64,000 nucleotides of DNA from Clostridia bacterium (GTDB taxonomy: Bacteria > Bacillota > Clostridia > Christensenellales > Christensenellaceae), in contig JAFRTU010000002.1 of the NCBI GenBank assembly GCA_017439085.1, positions 1 to 64,000 of the forward strand, in the 5' to 3' direction. Both the position numbers and the translations under genes were made by a program. A model generated the notes under the pieces. That model was not told the DNA's origin. It worked only from the letters and a program-made list of their open reading frames with translations, and ran no database searches. Positions 17,045 through 26,405 of this stretch are shown here, piece after piece; positions within the stretch are counted from its first letter, which is position 1, and each line of letters starts with the position of its first letter.

Positions 17045-18922
17045 TTCCTCAGAATTGATCTGCTCTTTTGAAAAGAGTTCCTCAAATTCTTCTCCGGTCA
17101 ACTTTTCTTTTTCCTTGAGTACCTTTGCAATAAGATGAAGCTTATCAAGATTTGCATTAAGGATCTCAGTAGCCTTGTTCATGCTGGAGACCATGATCTT
17201 CTTAAGCTCCTCATCGATCTTTGAGGAAACTTCTTCACTGTAAGATTTGGACTGTACAATCTCTCTTCCAAGAAACACTTCTTCACTGTTGCCATGGAAG
17301 ACAGGTCCGATTTCATCATTCATTCCGTATTTTACGATCATGGATCTTGCAAGCTTTGTCGCCCTCTCGATATCGTTGCTTGCCCCGGTTGTAATATCTC
17401 CGATTACAAGCGCTTCTGCAGCTCGTCCTCCCATCATCATGGTAATTTCATCAAGCATCTTCGACTTGAAATAGTGAGTCTCATTCTCATCAGGAAGCGT
17501 CATGGTGTATCCCGCTGCCATTCCCCTCGGAATAATAGATATTTCATGAACGTCATCACAGTTCGGAAGAACCTTGGCACAGATTGCGTGTCCCACTTCG
17601 TGATAAGCCGTGACCGTCTTATCCTTATCGGTCATTACTCTGCTCTTCTTCTCAGGTCCAGCCACAACTCTCGTTATAGCCTCTTCTATTTCATCCATGC
17701 CTATTTCGGTCTTCTTAAACCTTGCAGCAAGTATAGCAGCTTCGTTCAGCACATTTTCGAGATCAGCACCGGAAAAACCAGGTGTCCTCTTTGCTATTAC
17801 CTTGAGATCTATCTCTTTGCCCAAAGGCTTTCTCTTGGCATGGACCTTAAGAATCTCCTCTCTTCCTTTCACATCAGGAAGATTAACCACTATCTGTCTG
17901 TCGAATCTTCCAGCTCTTAAAAGTGCCGGGTCAAGTATGTCGACTCTGTTTGTTGCAGCAAGTACGATAATTCCTTCATTAACAATAAATCCGTCCATCT
18001 CAACAAGGAGCTGGTTAAGAGTCTGTTCTCTTTCATCATGGCCGCCTCCGAGTCCTGCTCCTCTCTGTCTGCCGACAGCATCAATTTCATCTATGAAAAT
18101 GATACACGGGGAGTTCTTTTTCGCTGTATCAAAGAGGTCTCTGACTCTTGCTGCACCCATTCCGACGAACATCTCAACGAAATCAGACCCGGTTATGCTG
18201 AAAAAAGGTATCCTTGCCTCTCCTGCGCAAGCTTTTGCAAGCAAAGTCTTGCCGCATCCTGGAGGTCCTACAAGAAGCACGCCTTTGGGAATCCTTGCTC
18301 CGAACTTGGTAAACTGCTTTGGGTTCTTGAGAAATTCGACAACTTCCTGAAGTTCTGCTTTCTCTTCGTCTGCTCCGGCCACATCGTCAAATGTCTTGTC
18401 GATGTTTTCTCCCATTGTCATTTTGGCTCTGCTCTTTCCGAAGTTCATCGTCTTTCCGCCCTGGGTCTGACGATACATCATGAACCACAGGAATCCGAGC
18501 ATTACTAACGGAAGTACATAAGGAAGTATTATGTCTGTCAGTATGGAGCTGGTCTTTGCCTCTCTGTATGTGATCTTAATGGAAGATTCGGAAAGATCCT
18601 CCTGATCTATTGCAGCCTTTATATCTGCGTCGAATTGATAGTATGAAGGAACATATACAGTATAGTCATACTTGTCCGGGAAGGACTTTTCATCTATTTC
18701 AGAATCCTTCTTGAGTGCCACGGCATTATATCCTGAAACGGATATATTCACTATCTCGCCCTCACTCAGCTTTTTCAGAAAATCTGTATATCCCAGTTGC
18801 TTCATGCTGGTATTATTGTTGCTAACTATAGTCTGTGCTATAAAAAAGATCGTTACCAGCAATATGATATAAATAAGCGGTCCTTTTAAAAATTTTTTCA
18901 AATCCTTCTGCTCCTTTTTCAA
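17030..18922 (-). CDS. ftsH: ATP-dependent zinc metalloprotease FtsH
   Basis: Membrane-anchored AAA+ protease that degrades misplaced membrane proteins and regulators. 630 residues: two N-terminal membrane segments (about 13-31 and 128-147) around an outer domain, the AAA+ module with Walker A GPPGCGKT and Walker B IIFIDEID, the second region of homology ([20 protein letters not shown] holds the Arg fingers), and the zinc site HEVGH. The tail is rich in Glu and Lys. It is last in the hydrolase-dnaD-dnaI-GNAT-propeller-tilS-hpt-ftsH operon and overlaps the 3' end of hpt by 4 bases. The tilS-hpt-ftsH order is classic in Firmicutes. Confidence 0.97.
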   Translation of the reverse strand: MKKEQKDLKKFLKGPLIYIILLVTIFFIAQTIVSNNNTSMKQLGYTDFLKKLSEGEIVNISVSGYNAVALKKDSEIDEKSFPDKYDYTVYVPSYYQFDADIKAAIDQEDLSESSIKITYREAKTSSILTDIILPYVLPLVMLGFLWFMMYRQTQGGKTMNFGKSRAKMTMGENIDKTFDDVAGADEEKAELQEVVEFLKNPKQFTKFGARIPKGVLLVGPPGCGKTLLAKACAGEARIPFFSITGSDFVEMFVGMGAARVRDLFDTAKKNSPCIIFIDEIDAVGRQRGAGLGGGHDEREQTLNQLLVEMDGFIVNEGIIVLAATNRVDILDPALLRAGRFDRQIVVNLPDVKGREEILKVHAKRKPLGKEIDLKVIAKRTPGFSGADLENVLNEAAILAARFKKTEIGMDEIEEAITRVVAGPEKKSRVMTDKDKTVTAYHEVGHAICAKVLPNCDDVHEISIIPRGMAAGYTMTLPDENETHYFKSKMLDEITMMMGGRAAEALVIGDITTGASNDIERATKLARSMIVKYGMNDEIGPVFHGNSEEVFLGREIVQSKSYSEEVSSKIDEELKKIMVSSMNKATEILNANLDKLHLIAKVLKEKEKLTGEEFEELFSKEQINSEEKTEE

Positions 18923-19458
18923 ACGCTGTATATCTCAGGCTTTAATACTCCAACATATTTCAAGTTCCTATATTTTCCTGCAAAATCAAGTCCATACCCC
19001 ACGAGGAACTTATCTGGTACTATAAAGCCAACGTAGTCAGGCATTATGTTTGCCTCTCTTCTTTCGACTTTGTCAAGGAGACAACAACTCTTTACTGTCC
19101 TGGCTCCTCTGCTCAGGAAGATCTCCCTTAATGCATAAAGAGTATTCCCTGAGTCTATGATGTCCTCTACTATCAGCACGTCTTTTCCAACTATGTTTGT
19201 CTCAAGGTCATAGAGGACTCTGACATTTCCTGAGGACTTTGTCCCGGCTCCGTAGCTTGAGACTCTGATGAAATTCATCTCCATAATAATGTCCATCTCC
19301 ATCATGAGATTGACATAGAAGATCACCGCTCCGTTCAGCACTCCGACCATCAGAAGATCCTTGTCTTTGTAGTCTTCCTGTATCTTGGCAGCAAGTTCCT
19401 TAATCTTTCCCTTAATGGTATCTTCATCAAACAAAATTTCTTCGATATCTCTTTTCAT
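18919..19458 (-). CDS. hpt: Hypoxanthine phosphoribosyltransferase
   Basis: Salvages hypoxanthine and guanine into IMP and GMP with PRPP. 179 residues, with the PRPP-binding loop [14 protein letters not shown] and the flexible-loop segment SSYGAGT. The start overlaps tilS by 4 bases and the end overlaps ftsH by 4 bases, so the three are translationally coupled. Confidence 0.95.
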   Translation of the reverse strand: MKRDIEEILFDEDTIKGKIKELAAKIQEDYKDKDLLMVGVLNGAVIFYVNLMMEMDIIMEMNFIRVSSYGAGTKSSGNVRVLYDLETNIVGKDVLIVEDIIDSGNTLYALREIFLSRGARTVKSCCLLDKVERREANIMPDYVGFIVPDKFLVGYGLDFAGKYRNLKYVGVLKPEIYSV

Positions 19459-20837
19459 AGTCCCTCTTCGTATGTCAGTTTCAAGACATTTTTAGTATCT
19501 ATTCTAATCCTGAGCAGGTCACTCAGGCTTTTTCCGATTATCCACAGGATTACATCGTCCTTTGCCAGAAGCAGAATCCTGTCTCTGTCCTCTCGATCGA
19601 CTTTACTGTCGATAAACCAGTCTTTGAGTTTCTTATGTCCTTTCACTCCAAATGGTGCAAAGACATCTCCTTCCCTTCTTGTTCTTAATACACATCCTTC
19701 AGGAAGCGCATCCCCGTCAATATACTGTATAAGGCTGGTCTTCTCAGGGAATGCCAGCGGCTTTTCCTCTTCCTCAATCCTTAAAAAGGCTCCATTAGGC
19801 AAAGGATTATTTCCCTTGTCTACAGGGTAAAAAGAAGTATCCTTAATTGTAGCTTTTTTATTTCGAATTATCAATAAACCATAGGATATCGCTACGTCCA
19901 TTCTACTTGTTGAGTAGCGTTTTCCGGTCTTTTCCTCCATTGCAAGCTTCAGTATTCGTTCAACATCATTCTGTGTGATATCCTTCAGCTTTCCGATCGC
20001 GGTCATGATGCCTTTTCGTATTATCCTTTTCCTTATCACCGGTTCATAGGTTCTCAGTTTGCCGATCTCTATCCTTACATCATTACCTGCTCCCGAAACC
20101 TGTATACTGTTAAATGCACCTTCGGCAATGCCATCGAGATAAGCATCTTCTTCCTCAAGTATCTTGGAAGTTCTGAATATGTTATTGACCGCTCCTTCGT
20201 TAATGCTCTCAAGCTCCCTTATTATGTGTGCCCTTATTCGGTTTCTGGCCAAAGAAAGATCATCATTTGTGGAATCATGCCTGTAAGGAATGCCTTGTTC
20301 CTTTGCATACTCTTCTATCTCTTTTCTGCTCACGTCAAGAAGCGGTCTGATATATGGCCCGCTAAGATATTTCATCCCTCCGAGCCCGCTTACTCCTGCC
20401 CCTCTGATCATGTTGAATAAGGTGGTTTCTGCAGAGTCACTCATATGATGAGCAACAGCAATCTTATCCGCGAATCCTTTTTTGATACATCTTTCAAAGA
20501 AAGCATATCGTCTGTCTCTGGCGACCTCCTCAAGATTAGTCTTTCCTTCATTCATATGATCCGGTACATTTCCGTGTTCAGTCGTGATGGAAATGCCTCG
20601 CTCTTTGCAAAAGCTTTCAACAAAAAGCAGATCCTCTTCAGATTCAGCACCTCGGATACCATGTTCAAAATGAAGAGCTTTGACTTGGCACTCAAGTTCT
20701 TCACTCAGTTTCCCAAGAACAGACAGCAATACCATGGAATCTGCTCCGCCGCTGACTCCAACTGCTATGATATCTCCTTTTTCTATTAGTCCGAATTCTT
20801 TGATGGTCTTCAAAACTTTTGCTTCAAGATCTGACAT
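19455..20837 (-). CDS. tilS: tRNA(Ile)-lysidine synthase
   Basis: Attaches lysine to C34 of tRNA-Ile(CAU), changing it from AUG to AUA reading. 460 residues: PP-loop VGVSGGADSMVLL near the N terminus, HFEHGIRG and the AVAHHMSDSAETTL segment, and the C-terminal TilS substrate-binding domain (RTRREGDVFAPFGVKGHKKL). It follows the propeller gene with no gap and overlaps hpt by 4 bases. Confidence 0.95.
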   Translation of the reverse strand: MSDLEAKVLKTIKEFGLIEKGDIIAVGVSGGADSMVLLSVLGKLSEELECQVKALHFEHGIRGAESEEDLLFVESFCKERGISITTEHGNVPDHMNEGKTNLEEVARDRRYAFFERCIKKGFADKIAVAHHMSDSAETTLFNMIRGAGVSGLGGMKYLSGPYIRPLLDVSRKEIEEYAKEQGIPYRHDSTNDDLSLARNRIRAHIIRELESINEGAVNNIFRTSKILEEEDAYLDGIAEGAFNSIQVSGAGNDVRIEIGKLRTYEPVIRKRIIRKGIMTAIGKLKDITQNDVERILKLAMEEKTGKRYSTSRMDVAISYGLLIIRNKKATIKDTSFYPVDKGNNPLPNGAFLRIEEEEKPLAFPEKTSLIQYIDGDALPEGCVLRTRREGDVFAPFGVKGHKKLKDWFIDSKVDREDRDRILLLAKDDVILWIIGKSLSDLLRIRIDTKNVLKLTYEEGL

Positions 20838-22466
20838 TTATCGTATGGATACTCCGTATATCTTCTGACCTCTTGTTCCCACCACTATCCTGTCTCCCAT
20901 CATTGCAGGAGTTGCTTCGATGTTTGCCCCAAGAGATAAACTGTCAATTATTTTGCCATCTACTCCTCTTATCAGATGCATCATTCCACCGGAATCACAC
21001 TGTACTATGAGACTATTCCCCGCCTCATCATATGAAACTACTGGAGAACTCCATGCATAGTTCTTCATATGTGTGCTCCAGATTTCTTTACCTGTATGGA
21101 TATCGAGAGCAACCAATTTTCCATCCATAACACTGGGGGTCCTGGCTACGGGGAAAATAATCAAGTCTTTTATATCATTCTCTCCCAAAATCGGACTTGA
21201 CTGTACTCCTCCTGATATACCGGCTATAGTGTTGCAGTAATAATCTCTGATCCAGACATATTCTCCGTTCAAAGCATCTATTTTGAAGAATGGGCAGTAT
21301 CCAAGTCTCAGATACCTGCTGGGAGACCAATGGAGCGAGGTTCCAATGTACAGATAGGGATGCCCTTCTTCTATTGAAAGAACCGGGGATCCGTTTGTAT
21401 CATCAACAACATCCTGCGCCCATATAATCTTCATGGTATTCATGTCTATACATAGGAGCGTACCTCCGTTATCAGCAATATATAGATAGTTCTCCCACAC
21501 CACCGGGCTATCTTCCATGCCAAGCCAATACTTTTTCTCGCTAGATCTGTATGTATGATACTGCAACTTGACAAACTCATCAGGGGCGATGGTAAGCTCA
21601 TCATCCTCATAATGTGCATTCAACTTGAACGAGTAGATGAGCCCGTTTTCGGATGGCTCAAAAATGTAATCGTTAAAAAACAAGGGCGAACTGTCAAAAC
21701 CACAGAAACTTCTTATGCTGAAAGGATCTTTTCCTCCGTATTCGAAAAGTTTCTTCTGATTCTCGAGATTGTAGATATATGCTCTGGCATAGTCTTCCTT
21801 CTTGGGCCCAGAGTCTCCCGGACCCAGATGCAGTAAAGGAAGTGATGGATGAATAGCTCCCGATCCTTTAAATGGAAGCCCCACATCAATCACATCACGG
21901 GTAAAGGAGCCATCCTCTATATCTAGAAAATAGACCTTTCCATCCATTGTGGAATAGATGACTTCAGTAAGATCTTCTTCTTTTTTGGTGGGATAGATGT
22001 TCATTCTCTTCTTCTGGTCTTCAGTCCATCTTACGATCAGAGGTTGTCCTGTCCATCCGCTGCCGGTCCAAAATCCCTTTCCGTATCCTTTCTGGAGACG
22101 TCCTGTATCAACTGTCCAGTCTATATTCAAATGATTCTTCTTGGATGACATTCTCCCATACGAATAGCCGTTCCTTCTGTGATTCCCTCTAAACGTGACA
22201 ATGCCTTCATACTCTGAATATGATGCATCACTGACGTAGACCGGGTCTTTTCTTTCATAACTGTCCGTCTCTTGTCCGTCAACTTCTAATTTGCTAACTA
22301 TTCCCATTTTCTCTGGAGAAGTCTCTTCGGTGTTGTTTACCACCCTTGTACCAATATGGTGATCAAACGTTCTGAGGCGTGTAAACTTTTTGAATAACCT
22401 CAGGAAAAACATAACGATAAGATCGAGTCCCATCATGAAAATCCTGAACGCTCTGCTTGTCTTCAT
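20838..22466 (-). CDS. Membrane-anchored PQQ-type beta-propeller protein
   Basis: A 542-residue protein with an N-terminal anchor (IFMMGLDLIVMFFLRLF, about residues 8-25) and then outer-face beta-propeller repeats of the PQQ-like type, seen in TMDGKVYFLDIEDGSF, NGGTLLCIDMNTMKIIW and GKLVALDIHTGKEIWS. There is no catalytic motif and no sign of real PQQ binding. It may be a scaffold or sensor for the cell wall. AGGAGA lies about 12 bases before the ATG. It sits between a GNAT gene and tilS in the long minus operon. Function not recognised. Confidence 0.75.
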   Translation of the reverse strand: MKTSRAFRIFMMGLDLIVMFFLRLFKKFTRLRTFDHHIGTRVVNNTEETSPEKMGIVSKLEVDGQETDSYERKDPVYVSDASYSEYEGIVTFRGNHRRNGYSYGRMSSKKNHLNIDWTVDTGRLQKGYGKGFWTGSGWTGQPLIVRWTEDQKKRMNIYPTKKEEDLTEVIYSTMDGKVYFLDIEDGSFTRDVIDVGLPFKGSGAIHPSLPLLHLGPGDSGPKKEDYARAYIYNLENQKKLFEYGGKDPFSIRSFCGFDSSPLFFNDYIFEPSENGLIYSFKLNAHYEDDELTIAPDEFVKLQYHTYRSSEKKYWLGMEDSPVVWENYLYIADNGGTLLCIDMNTMKIIWAQDVVDDTNGSPVLSIEEGHPYLYIGTSLHWSPSRYLRLGYCPFFKIDALNGEYVWIRDYYCNTIAGISGGVQSSPILGENDIKDLIIFPVARTPSVMDGKLVALDIHTGKEIWSTHMKNYAWSSPVVSYDEAGNSLIVQCDSGGMMHLIRGVDGKIIDSLSLGANIEATPAMMGDRIVVGTRGQKIYGVSIR

Positions 22467-22492
22467 TCGGCCTGTATCTCCTGAACCTTTTT

Positions 22493-22963
22493 TTACAGAG
22501 TCTTTCTGAGTATAAAGTATTCTGTTTCTTCATACTCTCCATCTTCTTTCGAATTAATAACATTGAATCCTAATGCATCCTTATAGACCTTAAGAGCCTT
22601 TGCGTTAGACGAATGAACACATACCTCTATAATCCGAATCCTGTTTCTCTCCAGGTTCTTAAGATCTTCAAATGCACTCAGTAAAAGCGACTCTCCTATA
22701 TGCTTGCCCGTCTCTGAGGGTTTTACGAGGATCTCATAAAGAAAGCATTTCCCGGGATTGTTGAAATCTCTGTAAAAATATGCGGCTCCTAGGATCTCAT
22801 CATACTCTATGGCTACATATACCTGTCCGTATTTCACACAAGAATATACTTCAAGATAATCAAGCCCGGATGCCCTTCCTCCGTGTACTTCTGCTTCCAG
22901 TTCTGTAAGCTGTTCCAGCATGTTGTAGTCATCTTCATTGATGTGAAAATATTCGATTGCCAT
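22493..22963 (-). CDS. GNAT-family N-acetyltransferase
   Basis: 156 residues with the GNAT fold: a central strand and acetyl-CoA loop at LYEILVKPSETGKHIGESLL (variant of Q/RxxGxG/A) and a late NAKALKVYKDALGF segment. This is the size of RimI-type and small-molecule acetyltransferases. The substrate is unknown. AAAGGAGAG lies before the ATG. It follows the dnaI-like gene by 12 bases. Confidence 0.85.
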   Translation of the reverse strand: MAIEYFHINEDDYNMLEQLTELEAEVHGGRASGLDYLEVYSCVKYGQVYVAIEYDEILGAAYFYRDFNNPGKCFLYEILVKPSETGKHIGESLLLSAFEDLKNLERNRIRIIEVCVHSSNAKALKVYKDALGFNVINSKEDGEYEETEYFILRKTL

Positions 22964-22975
22964 TTATTCTCTCCT

Positions 22976-23914
22976 TTATCTGACCAGTCTCAGGTCTTTT
23001 CCTTCAAATTGAAACACATCGCTGTCGTTTACGCTCAGCAATCTTGAAACTATTCTCTCTGTATAACGGTTATTCAGCTCATCCAAATTATTGTTTGATA
23101 CGAACACCGTGAGAAGTCCTTTTTCTTTTCTGACATTCATAAGATCAAACAGATATTCTCTTGTAACGTTTTGTGTCATTGGCTCGCTGCCCAGATCATC
23201 TATCGCAAGGATCTTCGCCTCATAGAGCAGATCGACCCCGTCAGTTTCTCCGAGTCTGTCCTGATGGAAGTAATCGAATAGGTTTCTGGCTGAAATATAG
23301 CATATATCCTGTTCTTTTTCTGCCATGGTACGAAGAAAACGCCTAATAACATAAGTCTTCCCCGTACCAGCCTTGCCAAGGAGTACAAGCTGCTTCTTTC
23401 TGACAACAGGATAGTCTTCATACTGTTTTTTAAGATATCTGACCATTTTTGATGCCCTTGCCTTATCATCAGGATCCGTGAATATCTCAAAGGAATAATC
23501 CGAAAGGTCCCCGGAAAAGGATTCCAGATCATAAGCTCCTATTACTCTAACATAGGCTTTTTTCTTTAAGCAGATACAATAACCATCTCCTGCAAAACCT
23601 GTATCTTGACATATATCACATTCATAATGAGGTGGCTCTTCCGTGACATTATTCTGTTCTCTATATTCTCCGATTTGTTGATCCAGAGCCGTAAGAATAG
23701 GCCTCGCTTCCTCTTCAAGTTCATTTTTCCGATGTGGTTCTCTGAGTATCATCTGTAGATAATCAACCTGAACCGCATTCCTTTGCTTGATGAGATTTTC
23801 AAGCACGGGATGAGCACGCAATACATCTCTTTCTCTAAGAGCCTCATAAGTTGAACGTCTGCTCAGGTTGTCATCATATTCTTCTATCAATTCGGCCAGA
23901 CTAATAAGCTTCAT
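22976..23914 (-). CDS. DnaI/DnaC-type replicative helicase loader
   Basis: An AAA+ ATPase of 312 residues expected to load the replicative helicase at the origin. It has a zinc-binding stretch (CDICQDTGF and YCICL) typical of the Gram-positive DnaI/DnaC-like proteins, then Walker A LLGKAGTGKT and Walker B ILAIDDLGSE, with the arginine-bearing sensor region near NNRYTERIVSRL. It follows the dnaD-like gene by 3 bases. Called DnaI by family and neighbour; the symbol is left blank since the DnaC/DnaI/YqaM families are hard to separate. Confidence 0.85.
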   Translation of the reverse strand: MKLISLAELIEEYDDNLSRRSTYEALRERDVLRAHPVLENLIKQRNAVQVDYLQMILREPHRKNELEEEARPILTALDQQIGEYREQNNVTEEPPHYECDICQDTGFAGDGYCICLKKKAYVRVIGAYDLESFSGDLSDYSFEIFTDPDDKARASKMVRYLKKQYEDYPVVRKKQLVLLGKAGTGKTYVIRRFLRTMAEKEQDICYISARNLFDYFHQDRLGETDGVDLLYEAKILAIDDLGSEPMTQNVTREYLFDLMNVRKEKGLLTVFVSNNNLDELNNRYTERIVSRLLSVNDSDVFQFEGKDLRLVR

Positions 23915-23917
23915 CTC

Positions 23918-25312
23918 TTATTCCTCTTCAAACTCCTTGAGCGGATCCGGTAGCTGTTTTTTGATCTCGCTGTAATTGTTGTTTCTTTCATCTATATCAC
24001 TTATGGATCTTTTTCTGTTCATAGTATTCGTTTTTTCCGCTTCAGCAACTGTCTTTATTCCCTTTTCGTGCCATCTACTAAGAATCGTATTTAAGGTTCT
24101 TGATGGATATGCATAATTCTTTGCTATGGAGGCAGCATAATCGACCACTTCGTCTTCAAGACCAAACGTATCCCTGAATTTTATATACTGATCCATGTCA
24201 GTCTGTGTAACGGCCCTGAATATTCCGAGTTTTCGGTTCAGTTCCTGTGCCTTAGCAGAAATAATCTTTTGAGAATTCTCCTGTTCTTCAACGTCTGATG
24301 GATTCAGTATCCCCTTTCTTGTCCATTCTGTTAGAACGGATTGTATGTCCTCGAAATGGGGATTTCGTTTCTCTGAAACCTTATGAGCTGCAAGAATTAT
24401 CATCTCATCTGAAAAGCCCTGTTCGATAAGAGCAGCATACTTCTGTCTCTGGGATTCAGTGACTGATAGCCTTGAATACGGCAGAATACGCAGAATCTCT
24501 TTTATCTTTTCATCCATGGCATTTCTGTTAGTTGCATATTCTCTTATCTCCTTGCTGCTCATGGCGTTGACGGATTTGAGATTGCCCAATATACCATCAA
24601 GATACTTGAGTGAAGGATCCCTTGAATACGTAGTCAACTTTACAGCTTCCTTTATCGCCTGGAATGAAAATGCCCATTCATCCGTCCATTTCTCGTACAA
24701 CTCTATCTCAGGTTCGGTAGGAGCTCTTTTGATATTCAGCATGGAAAGGACTTCCTTTATCTCAGAATAATGCTTAGTCACTGAGTCTATCTTTTTCTTT
24801 GCCTGTTCTATGGTATTGATTTCTTCTTTCTTCCATGAAGATGCAATACTCATAATCTGCTTTGGAGTAATCCTTATTCCATATAGTTTTATGCCATACT
24901 CCAAAAGGAGCAACACTATCTTTTTCTCGAATCCATAGGTATCGGATAACCTGTAGAAGATATCATAATCACTCTTGTATAATTCTCTTCCGGAGAAGAT
25001 CCTCTGGATCATGATATTGTAATCTCGATCCGGATAGGACGATTCGTCTTTCACAGTTTCCGGTTCAGGAAGAATATAACGAATTAATCCCCCGCCAGAA
25101 TTAGAAACAAACCCTTTCTCTTTGAGATTCTCGATAGCCTTTAAAATGCTTCCTTCATCGACCCCAAGTTCTCCCGCAATGGTTTTGACATCTGCTTCTT
25201 TATGCATCAGACCATACACATATACCCTCAGAGAAGTGTCCTCTCCAATAAGCTCGGTGATCACTCTCTTCGGTATGCTGATCATTTCAAAGATATCATT
25301 TTCAAATACCAT
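23918..25312 (-). CDS. DnaD/DnaB-like replication initiation protein
   Basis: 464 residues. The N terminus is a winged-helix region (ADVKTIAGELGVDEGSILKAIENLKEKGF); the rest contains three DnaD-type helical modules, around residues 185-255 (KWTDEWAFSFQAIKEAV), 290-340 (HFEDIQSVLTEWTRKGI) and 380-430 (YPSRTLNTILSRWHEKGI), the last two showing the typical YxxxIxxxW pattern. DnaD-like proteins bring the helicase loader to the origin, which fits the dnaI-like gene directly after it. One more module than the usual DnaD (about 230 residues) and closer in size to DnaB of Bacillus. Confidence 0.85.
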   Translation of the reverse strand: MVFENDIFEMISIPKRVITELIGEDTSLRVYVYGLMHKEADVKTIAGELGVDEGSILKAIENLKEKGFVSNSGGGLIRYILPEPETVKDESSYPDRDYNIMIQRIFSGRELYKSDYDIFYRLSDTYGFEKKIVLLLLEYGIKLYGIRITPKQIMSIASSWKKEEINTIEQAKKKIDSVTKHYSEIKEVLSMLNIKRAPTEPEIELYEKWTDEWAFSFQAIKEAVKLTTYSRDPSLKYLDGILGNLKSVNAMSSKEIREYATNRNAMDEKIKEILRILPYSRLSVTESQRQKYAALIEQGFSDEMIILAAHKVSEKRNPHFEDIQSVLTEWTRKGILNPSDVEEQENSQKIISAKAQELNRKLGIFRAVTQTDMDQYIKFRDTFGLEDEVVDYAASIAKNYAYPSRTLNTILSRWHEKGIKTVAEAEKTNTMNRKRSISDIDERNNNYSEIKKQLPDPLKEFEEE

Positions 25313-25318
25313 CTTATG

Positions 25319-26194
25319 TTACTCCGCCATAAACCTCATGATTCCCTGACATGAGTTTTCAACTTTTTCCAGGAAAGGATATGCTCCGCAATTACGTATC
25401 GTCAGTTCATAAGGAATTCCTGTTTCTGCAATATAGTCCTCTCGGTTTTTCTCAGAAGAAACCATGTCCTCTCCGCCTTGCAGGTACAAAATCGGCATAT
25501 CAAGCTGGTCAAGTCCCCTGAGTATCGCAGAATCATCAAAATTTGCAATAGACGCCCTGACACATTCTTGGACATCAGTCCTTTCAAACGGTCTTGTAAG
25601 GATCTTGACATCCTGATCGTTTATTATCGTCCTGTCAAAATAGGCATTTTCAAGTATCCTCCGTGCAAATGAAGAATTCTTGAACAACTTGATGACTATT
25701 CCTCCAAATACTGATTCGAGTTTTGAGTATGGCCCTTTGACATCACGAAGCGCTCCAGGATTGATAAACACCAGTTTATGTATATTTTTCTGATTATATA
25801 TAGCGTAATCGGCAGCATAGGCACAGCTTTGTCCACAGGCTATGATCGTGATGTTCTGAAGTCCCATAGTCTTAACGAAAGCTTCAATAAAAAGAGAATA
25901 ATCTTCTATAACAAAGTCAATATTCGGACAATCAGAGGAACCATGCCCCGGCAGATCCGGAGCAACGACCCTGAAATACCTGCTTAGGTAATTGCCGGTA
26001 TATTTGAAAATATCAGAAGACAAGCCGACATCATGAAGCAAAAGAATGGTATCACCCATTCCCTTGTCTCTGTAGTGGATCCTGGCTTTTACATGAACAT
26101 TACGCTCTCTGCCCTGATCCTCAATAACAGTTGCAAAAGAAACATTTGTATATTTGCCTGTATTCTTTTTTGCTTTGACTCTATCTCTTTCCAT
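25319..26194 (-). CDS. Alpha/beta-hydrolase fold protein lacking the usual catalytic His
   Basis: 291 residues of the alpha/beta-hydrolase fold. Visible landmarks are the oxyanion strand LLLHDVGLSS, PDLPGHGSSD, the nucleophile elbow IACGQSCAY with the Ser, and YLQGGEDMV with the expected Asp region. At the place where most members have GH in NCGH-P-LEKPE, this protein reads NCGAYPFLEKVE, so the catalytic His seems replaced by Tyr or shifted. It may be inactive, or use another residue. An extended -10 lies upstream and TGAGGAC stands before the ATG. It opens the eight-gene operon. Confidence 0.8.
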   Translation of the reverse strand: MERDRVKAKKNTGKYTNVSFATVIEDQGRERNVHVKARIHYRDKGMGDTILLLHDVGLSSDIFKYTGNYLSRYFRVVAPDLPGHGSSDCPNIDFVIEDYSLFIEAFVKTMGLQNITIIACGQSCAYAADYAIYNQKNIHKLVFINPGALRDVKGPYSKLESVFGGIVIKLFKNSSFARRILENAYFDRTIINDQDVKILTRPFERTDVQECVRASIANFDDSAILRGLDQLDMPILYLQGGEDMVSSEKNREDYIAETGIPYELTIRNCGAYPFLEKVENSCQGIMRFMAE

Positions 26195-26259
26195 AACTAG
26201 TCCTCATAGTTGTTTCTATTTAGCTATAATTGGTCATAAGTATCCACTTTATTCTATTC

Positions 26260-26268
26260 ATTATATCA
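26260..26268 (-). promoter_or_regulatory. Extended -10 promoter of the long minus operon
   Basis: TGATATAAT on the minus strand, 66 bases before the hydrolase ATG, fits the TGnTATAAT extended -10. The -35 is poor. It lies in the 211-base divergent gap before the propeller gene at 26406. Confidence 0.5.
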
Positions 26269-26405
26269 AAAGACCCCTCTATCCGCGACACCTATATTAG
26301 CCCGAGTTTTATCATCTTTTGATATCAATTGTAAAACTATTATGTCCTTGGGTGTTTTCCGGGTTTCTATGGTAAAATTATAAAAACCAATAATTGGTAA
26401 GAGAC

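Noticed and set aside
17610..18350. Long frames opposite ftsH
   Set aside because: Shadow frames with Ser/Leu-rich low-complexity translation and no ribosome site; ftsH is clear on the other strand.
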